A stretch of 64,000 bases of DNA from positions 936,422 through 1,000,421 of the forward strand of contig NMRB01000012.1 in assembly GCA_002633025.1 (NCBI GenBank), read 5' to 3'. Each line of letters begins with the position of its first letter. Position 1 is the first letter of the stretch. Source of the stretch: Notospermus geniculatus (lineage: Eukaryota; Nemertea; Pilidiophora; Heteronemertea; Lineidae). Position numbers and translations under genes: made by a program. Positions 42,519 through 53,600 of the stretch are shown here, in pieces. A model generated the notes under the pieces. The model was given only the letters and a program-made list of their open reading frames with translations, was not told the origin of the DNA and ran no database searches.

Positions 42519-43000
42519 ATAGAGAGTTTCTGCTATCCCGTATCCGAGATCGGGATAGCGCAGCGTCGCGTCATCAAAAAATGACGTGACGTCATCGTTG
42601 TTTGCGTAAACTTCGTCGATCCCGTTGTCGCGTTCCGAGATAAATCGGCTGTATCTCGTAAGTGTCAAACGACATAAAGTTTTACTTCAATTTCACTTCC
42701 TTAACCTCTTCAAACTTGAGAATGATGCTGCCAGACATCGAATTCAGTATATGTAGATCCTGTACAAATTATAAACAGTAATATATTCCATGGTAATCTG
42801 CCTGTATTTTGATGAGAATTTGGGATGTCAGTTTCGCTGTTCGAATGAGGGAGGCAACTTGCAATGCGCGACGTCATGACGTAGGGGTTCGGGATAGCAG
42901 AATCAGAGAGCGCATGGGTCACGTCGTCGAGATCGGGAACGGGCAACGACGTCACCGCTATCCCGATCTCGATCACGGAAACGGGATAGCAGAAACTCTC
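42519..43000. mobile_element. 482-bp inverted-repeat element with TA target duplication
   Basis: The left end reads GAGAGTTTCTGCTATCCCGT, and the right end is its complement (ACGGGATAGCAGAAACTCTC), with inverted similarity continuing to about 45 bp. TA flanks both sides (42517-42518, 43001-43002). A second, uninterrupted copy of the flanking sequence lies just downstream (about 43024-43068). There GCTATA runs straight into TTGTTATTATTTCCACCC, giving the pre-insertion sequence. No transposase inside. Confidence 0.88.
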
Positions 43001-43109
43001 TATTGTTATTATTTCCACCCTATAAGGATATCCCTCGAGGGTTGCTATATTGTTATTATTTCCACCCCTGAAAGTTCAGCATGTCTTGAAATCAACAACT
43101 TAACAGTTA

Positions 43110-43635
43110 CCGTATTTTTCGGACTATAAGGCGCAGCCTTTTTCCTTGAAGAAGGGTCTAAAATTGGGGGTGCGCCTTATAGGGTGGTGCGCCTTATCTG
43201 CGGATCCAGTCTGACAATTTGATCAGAAGTGTCAAGACACTGACGAACCCAAGCATTCAAGCATGCATGGATGCATGAAAGTCATTGTCACAGTGCTGGT
43301 TGACAGATGATGCAGTGAACTGTGAACTGTTGAAGTTTCAGTTAGGCCTAATTTGTCACAACAAGCTAAGAAATCATACAACCAGATCCATCAGTACCAA
43401 CAGCAGAATTGCAGATGTCAATGGGTTCAAACAAGACAATCAGACCCTGTAATTGTCTTGGTTGTTGTTGGGTCAATGCACACTGAGCAGCCATGCATTG
43501 TATGTGTATAATATGCACTGACAGGACTGCGCCTTATAGGGAGGTGCGCCTTATGTATGGACTTCATCAGAGATTTTGGGTGAAATTGGGGGTGCGCCTT
43601 ATAGTCAGGTGCGCCCTATAGTCAGGAAAATACGG
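43110..43635. mobile_element. 526-bp inverted-repeat element, CCGTATTTTTCGGACTATA ends
   Basis: The left end is CCGTATTTTTCGGACTATAA and the right end, reversed, CCGTATTTTCCTGACTATAG, flanked by TA on both sides (43108-43109, 43636-43637). The subterminal regions repeat GGTGCGCCTTATAG several times. Elements with such ends are familiar from many animal genomes. No ORF, so nonautonomous. Confidence 0.82.
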
Positions 43636-43639
43636 TACA

Positions 43640-46600
43640 TGTATTTCTGTTGAAGATGGAGAAATTGGCAAGAATCCTTATTAAAATGTACATTGCGGAA
43701 TTCCAACTTGAAAAAGTGGGTTATCGTGCTTGGTGGAGTGAACAGAAATCTAACGATATTTTCATCTTCTCGCAAGACTTTGAGACAAATTGAAGGATTT
43801 ATTCTTGGAAACATGGCAATTTCTGTCCGATTGAAATGTGCTTTGTAGGAATGGGCTTGCAGCCACTGATGCATCATTTTGGTGAAGAGGGCTTTGGTCT
43901 GGTGTTGAGTCTGATTTCCCCTTGTGTGCCAACTCGGTGCCTTGTGTCAGAAGGTTAAGTTTCAGTGAGTTTCCACCAGGAGCTGGAACGCTTCCTCAGT
44001 TTGATACAAAATGTTACTCTATGTGACTGTGAATTGATGAAAACATTGTTAAAAAGAAGATATGCTTCCTGCCATGGATTTGCCCAAAACAATGTTGGCT
44101 GGTTCGACGGGCTGAACAACCTAATATATGCTGACTTATATTCACCTGTTCATATTTCGCACACATTATTGTCTAGCCCCTTTGTAAAAAGTAGCTGTGA
44201 ACAGTAAACCCTTCAATTCCATGATTCATGTCGTCGGCCATAAAATCTCACTTTGTTTATGTCTGTAAATAGGTAAAGCTATTGTATACATGTGTAATGT
44301 GGTCGCAGAAAGTAGCTACAAGCAATATTTATGTACACAGTATGTTGCACCATTTTCATCATATTCAACTTTTGTGTATCAAATTGTTTCTCTGGCTATG
44401 ATTATTATTCTCCTACCTGTAGATACCATTATTTAGGGCATTGTGACTCGAGAAGAAAGATTGGTTCTAAATGTCGTGTAAGAAGAGTTTTAAAACTGCT
44501 TACATGTATGTAGGTTGATTCTAGAGGTTCTAACCACACTGCACCTCCCTAGCCCAGTTGTGCAATACGTGTACATGTATGTCGTACACTTTTTTCATAG
44601 CAAACATTTAAATTCAGTGATTAGCTTGCACATCTGTTTTGAGGGCAGTCCGAAATATTCCTCTGCTGTGAACAAATCCTAAATTGGCAAATTAAAACCT
44701 TATCTTCAGAATGTGAATGCCTTATTTCATGACAAATGGGACATGCAGGTGGCAGCTAGTGTTGGAAATTCCTTCTAAAAAACCAATTGAATATATGGCA
44801 TGTTAAACCATCCGTAAAACTATGTGTATACAAGAATTTGCCTCATTAGTTATGCTGTTAAAAGACTGCATAATAAGGTGACATCTGAGATCCCTTCCTT
44901 TGTGTATTGGTGAAGTTTTATGCCTGTACATTTTGTGGTAAATGGGATTTAGTAATAGTACTGGACATAACGAGATTTTTAGAGGAAAGTTTACGAGAGT
45001 TCATTTTATTGGCACTGGGATGGACTCTGGTATATTTTGTCCTGCTCTTATTTCTATTATTTGTCATTCTGTCTATGTCAACCATGACACCATCCCTTGG
45101 TTTCCAGAGTCTGGCAGTATCTTATGTACACTTTGAAATTTGTTTTGTGTACTTAAATAATGTACCTTCTTCTGTCAACATTGTGAATTCATGTTGAAGT
45201 GGGGTCCCGACAACAAATTCTCTCTGAAGTGTTCTGCTAAAAAAACAGTTCCTATCTGCTTCCATCCTCGTGCCCAGGGTTTCATTAGGGAGGGTATGAC
45301 CGGATCTGCTTCAGACAATGAAAGAAGAATCAGTTGGTACCTTCCGATTGGAGAATGCTGCATCCACTAATGAGTACATTTAATGCATGTATAACATCAT
45401 CATTTCCTGATGTATGCTGGATATTTTACATGTACGTACATTATTTGATGAATCCTGCTGACAAATAGAAATGAGCAGTTCCATTGGCCCACTTGCACAT
45501 CAAAGTGGCAAATTTGGTAACAGTCCATGACTGTGTAACCCACAAGCAGAATAAGGCCAGGTTCAGTTCAAGTCTGGGCTTCTGCCAGGATTTCATTTTG
45601 TCTTAGGCTAATCAGTATGATATTGGAACGTTAAATATCATTTTGTTGTTATCTCCATTTAATTAGACTTCCTGAGTTTTGTTATCATATTTCTATTATT
45701 ATGTTGGACCATTAAATGACCATTATAGCTTGTAGTAATAAGCATTGTTTTGTATGCTGATGTTGATGTCCATGCCCACTTGTAAATATATTATGTACTA
45801 TAGTAATGGTGTGACCAAGGTAGTTGTTCTCTTTCAAAACAATACATGTGTATGTAATATATGTAAGATAAAATAGATAACTCAGATGGTAAAATCTTTG
45901 TCTCTTCACAAATTTGTCTATACGGCACATTTTGAGGAAATTCTTCATCTTCTGTTTCATGAGATACATGTACCGGTAGGCGGACCTTTCCAAAGCCACC
46001 ATGGGTTAAGTTAACTGATTCCCTATCCGTTCGAGTGAACCGAAACACTATGGAATCCTCCAGCAAAACACACTCAGACAAATCCAATTTCATTGTGAAT
46101 ATCAAGGCCTACAGCCACTTCACTTTTAGACTATGCTCCACTCACAAAGGCATAACAATACGAATCCTTGATGTTTCAAGATGAACGACTCGAACGGAAC
46201 GATGTGTACGCTACTGATGTTGGAACTCTCACGACATTGATACCTCTGGCCTTTGCTCACTCCAGATGCCGGTCTTAATGCTTACCAAATTGGCTGAATC
46301 AATGGGCTGGATATGGGAGGTGCTGGCATAAGGCTGAGCCACTCATTGCTGTGCCTTCCAAGAATCCACAGGAGGGGATCAATCCCCAAGTCTGTGCCGT
46401 GTAGGCCTACCATCCACCTGGCATGACTCTGGTGCTTGCCGCTTGATGCACAAGCTATGAAATTGATGATTTGAAGGTTCGTGGCGAAAAATAAAGACTC
46501 CCAAAATTCATGCCCCCTTTGAATTACAGGGGCTGACGCATTCCCCTTGTTTTATTCCTGAGAGACCGCCGGAGACAGCCCGTAAGGTCACTGTTGAGCA

Positions 46601-46850
46601 CCAGCGGAAATGGTCCTCCAGTCTATCTGAACGACAACAACAACGTTTAATTCTACTGGGAAATATTTCACAACTCTCTCAATTTTGTCCATTTTTCCAC
46701 TGATAAAATGATTTGTGAATGAAAATGGTAAGTCCATGATGTTGATAAAGGCACGTTGATTATCTAATGCAGCAAAGTGATCTTTGTCGGTTGGTTGGTG
46801 TGGTAGAAATAATGAAAGCATTTCAGTTGCCAAGCACGCCAAAACCACAA
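43640..46850. other. Intergenic DNA between RAB4 and the ROCO gene
   Basis: About 3.2 kb with no gene I can support. Short open frames (for instance a leucine-rich 96-codon plus-strand frame near 44907 and a 104-codon minus-strand frame ending at 45791) lack conserved motifs and splice partners. AT-rich sequence with TACATGTA words dominates. Part of it may be extended RAB4 3' UTR. Confidence 0.5.
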
Positions 46851-46852
46851 GG

Positions 46853-47317
46853 GGGTCGTACTAAAGACCGACAAGGACCAAGAAGGACCGACAAGTTGTT
46901 TAAGTGACCGACAAGTGGGACAAAAAACAAATTTACATTTAATTTTCTTTTTGTTTCAGGATCCAATGCTTGTTTACCACTATATTTATGAATTTCAACT
47001 CAAAACACCCACAAGTAGCCGAGAAAATGAAGCTTTTATCTACCGACAAGTCCGAGGTGCCAATCAACACAGCCCGGCCGAGTCCTGGTTTTCGTAGCAA
47101 CCGACCGCGGCCGGTCGGACTTGTCAGTGGATAAAAGCTTCATTTTCTTGGCTACTTGTGGGTGTTTTGAGTTGAAATTCATAAATAAAGTGGTAAACAA
47201 GCATTGGATCCTGAAACAAAAAGAAAATCAAATGTAAATTTGTTTTTTGTCCTACTTGTCGGTCACTTAAACAACTTGTCGGTCCTTCTTGGTCCTTGTC
47301 GGTCTTTAGTACGACCG
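46853..47317. mobile_element. 465-bp foldback element with 8-bp target duplication
   Basis: Two arms of about 210 bp are almost exact reverse complements: 46853-47065, starting GGGTCGTACTAAAGACCGAC, and 47107-47317, ending in its complement. They surround a ~40-bp spacer. An 8-bp direct repeat CCACAAGG flanks the element (46845-46852 and 47318-47325). CGACAAG words recur near both ends. There is no transposase. Size, long arms and the 8-bp duplication fit a hAT-type foldback MITE. The high arm identity suggests recent insertion. Confidence 0.9.
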
Positions 47318-47325
47318 CCACAAGG

Positions 47326-47680
47326 CAGAAAAAAGAAGGTTGGCAATATGATATGGCATCAGGCATGTCAGTCATGTCAATGATCATTCATTAATTATTG
47401 ATCAGCCGATCAGCCTACTGTGTGTGTGTAATGTTTTACACATTGTATATGGCTGCTGGTAGCCTATATCATGGCTCTTAGTTGTCTCTCTTTCAGTTTC
47501 AGGCTTCCTTAGCTAGGACAGGTGGCAACTGACCAACTGTCGTGACTGAGCTCAGACAGTTGAGAGAGTGTCACTGTCAGTGACCTCACTTCCTCCTCTC
47601 GGACTCAGTCTCAACACATGGCATGCAGTTTACCGTATTTCTCTTGGATTTCCTGATGTAACATTTGGTGCTGTGTCAGT
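47326..47680. promoter_or_regulatory. Upstream region of the ROCO-like gene
   Basis: 355 bp between the foldback element and the proposed start codon. It has a TG microsatellite near 47420 and TGAC-rich sequence at 47540-47585, but no clear TATA box. The transcription start is not determinable from sequence alone. Confidence 0.35.
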
Positions 47681-50600
47681 ATGAGTTCGAAGAAAGCAAA
47701 GAAAGAACCCGACACTAAAAAGAAGACTCGCAAAACTGTGAATCTTCCATTGGAAAGGGACCCAACGTCACCACCACAAAACCTAAATCGCTATGAGCAG
47801 CCTCTTCCACCTGTGAGAGTAGAACCATACAATCATCCACAGGATGCTGGCCCACAAAACCCCATGCTGCTAGATTTTGTCAAAGGTTTGTATTCAACTT
47901 ACTTACTGTACATGGACAAATGAAGTAATGAATGATTCCAGGCGCAATCCCTGCTGTGACCAATTCTTCCCAGAGTCATTACACTCAGTTATTCAGTGGT
48001 TTGCCTCAAACCAACGTTCTCCTTCCTACGGAACAGTTTGTTTGAGGCCGCAGGTCTGAGCATAGTGATTCATCAGATGATAGAAAGGGCAACTCTCTTT
48101 GATATTACCGTAAGTGCAGGTTTTCTCTCGGGACTGCGAATTCCTCCTGCTACATGTACATTTATTTTCCAAATAGGCCTATTGCCTAAAGAACATTATA
48201 ACATGTATAATGCTGTAGTTGGCACTCAGAATTTGAATATATAAATTTCTTTTTCAGCAAAGAAATCAGTTGACAATCAAAAAGTTAGATTGGAAAAGAT
48301 CCAAGACGAAAATATGGACTCAGTGGTGGAATTGGAAACAATCGATCGGCCAAAATTTCAAGCCAAAAGTGAGTAAAACATGTTTATAGATATGAATTAA
48401 TGAATTCCAGGAAGCCATTCTTCCTACACAGGAAGAATATGTACAGTTCCAAAAATTCATAAGCAAGCGACTTACTTTCAGTGTTCTATTTCAGTGTACA
48501 AGGCTAGAGATCTGCCAGTGAGGATAGGGACCATGGAACGTCCACGAGAACCAGGTAGAGTGCTCGCCTCATTGTCGTCGAGGTGGTTACGAATTAGGTT
48601 CAAGAAGGGCCCCATTAAGGTGTCTGTTGTCTAGTATTTTCCCACATCCAAGGTTGATGGACAGGTCGTACCACCCACTGTCAGTGTCAGCCAGATCCAT
48701 GAGTTTGAGTTTCATCAGATACATCACTTAATTCGAATCAAATGGTTTCAAATTTGGGTGCGAGTTGCATTTGTCACTCTTCAGCAGCTGAGTGTCTGCA
48801 CAAAATGCATTTCTGGCTCAATGTACTGCACAAAAATTTTTGCTGTATTACCGTAAATTCATACTGCTGAATTGACTCGGATTGGAGCCATTGAATCCAG
48901 GAATTGGTGTTTTACATCATTTCAGATATCCATGCCTCCCTCAGGAAAAGAAATTTCAAAGGTTTCCTAAATCTTGTCTGTTTCAGTTGAGCTCAACTAC
49001 GATGATGTCTTCGGAAAGTTTGGAATTACTGACTACTATCCTGTGCATGAAATCTCGGTACGTTATGTGGGAATTCAATTGAATAGACTGTTTACTACCA
49101 CGGACATCTTGAGCGACCCTGCACAGGAATTGATTGAACCTGTCAATTAAGGACACTTTATTGACTGACAGATGCTGTCCTTACTACAAACTGTCTTGAT
49201 ACAGCAATATACCTATAAAATGAATACCAGTATATAAGACTAATTTATGACAGAACATATATACATGTAGGGGTCCTTTTGGCAGTGGTATCCACTACTA
49301 TTAGGGAAGGTCCACTCACCATGAGTGTTATCTGTATTTTCTCCAGAACTTTATCCAAGTTCAACCGACACAACACCTCAAGAGTCTTTCTCTGGATGGC
49401 ATCGATCAGCTGACCGATCTCTTCTTCCGATGCCTTCTGGATGAAGTCGAGAGCGGACGGTTCAAACCTGAGATCGACAGCATTTCCTTGAAAGGCTGCA
49501 CTGGTATCACTGATAAAGGCATAGACTGGATGTCACGGGCTTTGGCCTCGTCAGTTCGGAAGGTGGGTAGATATCAAAAGCCAGGTTGTTAAGAAGAGTA
49601 GTTCGCCAGTGTAAGGAACTTCAGGTCTCACTAATACTGCAATATTGAACAGAAGATTCTTGTGAATTGTTACACTAGATATTAGTACTTTGCCCTTAGA
49701 CGATTCTCGAATTCGCAGATCTGCGCACTTCTGCCGAAATCTCAACCAGAACCTCGATCTGAAACCAGGTGACGTGACGCCATCCATGATTCAGCAATGG
49801 TCAAGTCTGTTGTGGGGTTGTCTGCGTCACGTCATTCGGTCTCAGACACGACGTTGTGGTTGAGATTTCAGCGGAAGTGCACAGATCTTTGTCGTTTACG
49901 TCAATTTGAAAATGGTCTATTAGCAAGTTCTTTTGTTACACCATAATACTCTCTTTGACTGTTTATTGTTTGTGTCAGATCATGCTGTCCGGCTGCCGCA
50001 TAACGTCCCAGTCTGTCGCATATCTCTTTATCAACATAAAAGATAAGGTACCGAGGCTGGAAGTTGCAGGGACCCAAGTGGACTTCCTACCGCTGCAGAG
50101 ACACTGGTTTAAGATGACTCAGTTCTTGAACTACGGCTGTCCTCTTGTCATGCCAGTTTCTGGGGAAGTCATGGATTTGGGTAAATATTCAGATGATTGC
50201 TCTGCTTATCTGCATCACTAGGACAGAAACGCTCAAGAAAACCAATTAAAGTCGTCATGGAAAATGGAAGAAAGGGTATTGACTTGATCTGTGTTTTGAA
50301 TGTTAATGTTCACCAGAAAAATCTGTACCAAACTTGAAACTGATCTGGCACCGGTACTTGAAACTTGAAACCTGGTTGACACCAATGGATGAATTTTCAC
50401 AACTTTTCTCCAGTAAAAGAAGGTGCCCAGCTTCCTCTCAGGACATACAAAGCTGTGATAATCAGGGACGAGAGTATCAAGATGAGTTTGACAGAATTCT
50501 TGTTTGCTCAGACCCTCAACCCGGACAAGATACAACCACTGTCCATCTGCCCTCAGTGGAAACACACCAACGGATCTTTCTACAACTTCATTGAATGTGA

Positions 50601-53600
50601 CCAGGTAAACTGTGGTTTTCTGTTTCGGTTGAATGTTTGGTCTGATAGCCAGTGACAATTCGCCTGTTGTCTCTATAAGGCATAGACTGGATGTCTTGGG
50701 CTCCTATTGCAGGGCTTTGGTCTCACTCCACTTCATACACTCACACACAAATTTTGTGTGAGTGAATGAAGGGGAGCGAGGTAAAAACCCCTGCTGTGGG
50801 AGAATGGGCAGTCTTTAGTTGTACTGTGATTGGCATCTGTTGTAGCGATTTTCGTTCTCTTATTCTCCAGGCTAATTTGCATAAAATCCGGCCACACTTT
50901 TGACTCTCCATTCACAGACCCTCACCTCTGCAAACGAAATATTTCAAAGCACAATTCATCGACGGTAATAAAGTTATATTTCTTTATTAAGGACATTTCC
51001 AACATGTTCATCAGTGAGCGATCTCTGTTCATCATTCCATACAATAGTGAGGAGGATGCAGAGACTACAGCGGCAACTGTAGTGAACAAAATCATTCACA
51101 TTTTGTCCAGGGTGAGTTTCATGACAGACTGTATGCTGAGTCAAGTATCAATGGAAGTTATCACGGCACTTTTGTGTCGAGATCAACAATAAGACTCACC
51201 TCAGTGACTTTTTTTGGGTGGCACTGCCAGTACCACAAACCACTCTGTCGTGCCTTCACTTGCATTTTGAACTGTTGCAGGTCCCCTATGCAGTGGTGGT
51301 CCTGCTTCGGATTGGGAAGAGCGATATGAAGTCTGGAACGACAGATGTGCCTGACAAAGTCAATGCTGCATTGAAAAAAGGCAAGGAAGAACTTGAAACG
51401 CAGACAAAAGAAATTCTGAGGTGAGACACGTGTTATACGTCTTCATAGCAGAATCAGCTAAAGTGTTAGTGCCAGGAAAGAGATCAGACACCAGAGCATG
51501 TTCTGCAGGATTGCCAATGTGGAGGACACATAAAGCCTACTTTTGGCCAGATGGCCAGACTGTCCGTGGGACTGAATGTTTAGACCAGCCGAGTTGAATG
51601 AAGAAGAGGAAATCTTTAAGTCTTCCAGGATTCCAGAATTAAAAGTATGCGTCATGTCAACATCTGATTATGTCTTGGGCTGAACAAGCCGTGTTACTGG
51701 TACCTTCAGTTGGACAAGATTGGCCACTTAGTTTCAAGGTGCAGTTACCACAGCTGAGTTTACTGTAGCTCTTGTTATTTTCAGCCACCTGAGTGCTCAG
51801 ACGTCATTTGAGAAGCAACAACTGGCATGCAATGCATTCACCATGATTGAATCAATTGACAGCTTGTGTCTGATTCTTGTTGATTTGGATGTCTCTGCTA
51901 AACAGGTACGTTTCTAAATTCACCGGTTTGGACAATGACAGCTGTCGACCGCATACTCAGGTATTTTTCAGGCCTTTGGCAGACNGAGGTCGACCAGCAG
52001 AGACAGGCCTATTGTGAATGGTGCGGTATGCTGGGAGAAAATATCAAATCTCTGTGGGTAAGGTCTGATATTTGATAATGAACTAACATGCAGTTGGCTC
52101 AATTCCTGCTACTTGGCCATGTACTAGCTTGCATTTGGCCCAGTTTCTGCCACTTGGCTTTGTACATGCAGTAGTTGGCCCAGTTTCTTCTGCTTGGTTA
52201 TGTGCCAGTGTGTAATTGCTCCAATACCTTCTGCCTGCTTTTGATGCATTGCCGATATATCGGACTCCGGTCAGTTCAGCTATTCTGGCAGCATGGCATC
52301 AGAATGCACTTTTTTCCTCCAATGCATTGGATATTCCAGAAAATGCACCAAGAAATCCGGCCTACCTTCCACAGTCATCATCTCAGTGCTATCGAGGATC
52401 AACGACTCAACATTTTCAGACTAAACAGTGAAATGGAAGTCATATCGTCTGCTTGTATGACACCGTACGAGTTCAGCCATTTTGATGTACTCCTGATGGA
52501 GTCATATGATGCGCTTGGTGTTGGAATAAGGTAAATGATTCTGGAGTGCTTCTGTGGGGGACTCCTCCAAACTTGTGATGTAAGGGGGATTCAGGCCTGT
52601 CATCCCCAGCCTGAACTGAAGTGTTGGGTGACGGTTCCAGACATGTCTTTCAAGTCCTTTTCCTGGGTGATTTTGATGATTGCTGGAAATGCAGTGACCC
52701 CTCCCTTTTCAGACACCTCTACCAGGAAGACCCCTGTCTAAGGACACCAAAGTTCAGCCAACTGTAAAGGAGAGATTCTACTGTACCTTATAATCATCAT
52801 ATTGTTGTTTGCAGATCTTGGCATAAGAATCCTGGTTATGAGATCTACCTGGACAACTGGAAGGTTCTAATCTCAGAAAACCACAAGCCACACAAGGCAC
52901 AGTTTGCTCTCCCAGCTGTACAACGAACGAAGAAAGGGGACACTATCAGAGTTGCCCTAAGAGAAGGAACAAAGGTCAGTCTGTTGAATACAAGTGGTGG
53001 TCCATTGAATTGACTCTCTTCATTCCTCCAAGGAAGTAATTTATGAATTGTATGAGATCAATGGTATGATAGGATCAAAGCAGAATAATTCTGAGTACAT
53101 TCCCTCGTGAAATCGTGGAAGTTGGAATTAAAATCAGGGGTGCTCATTTTACTTTTGAATATTTCATCTGTTTCCAGTCTGACTGCTACATCCTGGCATT
53201 CTTGAGCAACGGTGTACTCCTGTTTGACATGGAGATTCCACGTGATGATTACATTCCCCTGATAATTCACAAGAGTCCCTCGTCCTCGCCTACGATGGCT
53301 GAGTGTATTGTAGACATGTCTTTGGCGCCGGTAGGTGTAGACAACTGTCACCTTTCTATGCTATTAACTTCCTCGTCCTTCGACCAGATTGCACACTTTC
53401 CATATTTACTAATTTTGCCGGTTTTTCCCACCTTTTCATGCAAATTTCAAGAATTTCACACCATTTCATCCCCTACTTCCATGTCTGGTAGTCAGGACAC
53501 ACAAGGAAACATTGAACATTGAAAGCAGAAAGAGAAATTCCTTTTTGAGGGTTAAGTAGTTGGATTGAGTATTCAATCTTTTCCCTGTGTTTTCAGAAGT

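Larger units (their letters stand above)
47681..53330 (+). other. ROCO gene N-terminal exons: LRR, pseudo-Roc, SPRY-like
   Basis: Exons 47681-47885, 48258-48368, 48495-48554, 48987-49057, 49347-49562, 49979-50180, 50414-50604, 50992-51111, 51281-51420, 51785-51905, 52340-52530, 52815-52974 and 53178-53330. The start is Lys-rich (MSSKKAKKEPDTKKKTRK). The fifth and sixth exons have cysteine-type LRR units (SISLKGCTGITDKGIDWMS, IMLSGCRITSQSVAYL). Exons 7-10 follow the strand-helix order of a small GTPase (YKAVIIRDESIKMSL, then FIECDQ, then VVVLLRIGKSD) but have no GxxxxGK[ST]. Exons 11-13 match a SPRY fold: SHFDVLLMESYDALGVGI, then GDTIRVALREG, then ILAFLSNGVLLFDMEI and a hydrophobic final strand. 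Confidence 0.7.

Noticed and set aside
42809-43129. Open frames on both strands around 42.7-43.1 kb
   Set aside because: They lie mostly within the inverted-repeat element and run across its right end, so they are by-products of the element.
44907-45197. A hydrophobic 96-codon plus-strand frame that could be read as a membrane protein
   Set aside because: The hydrophobicity follows from T-rich sequence, it lies in the RAB4 3' flank, and no start context or neighbour supports it.
45791-46105. A 104-codon minus-strand open frame between RAB4 and the ROCO gene
   Set aside because: No conserved motif, no matching splice partners and no second copy to test conservation. Its 3' half is low-complexity Tyr/His-rich sequence.
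46915-47387. Similar open frames on both strands (HLIFFLFQDPMLVYH)
   Set aside because: They are the two arms of the 465-bp foldback element read in opposite directions, not two genes.
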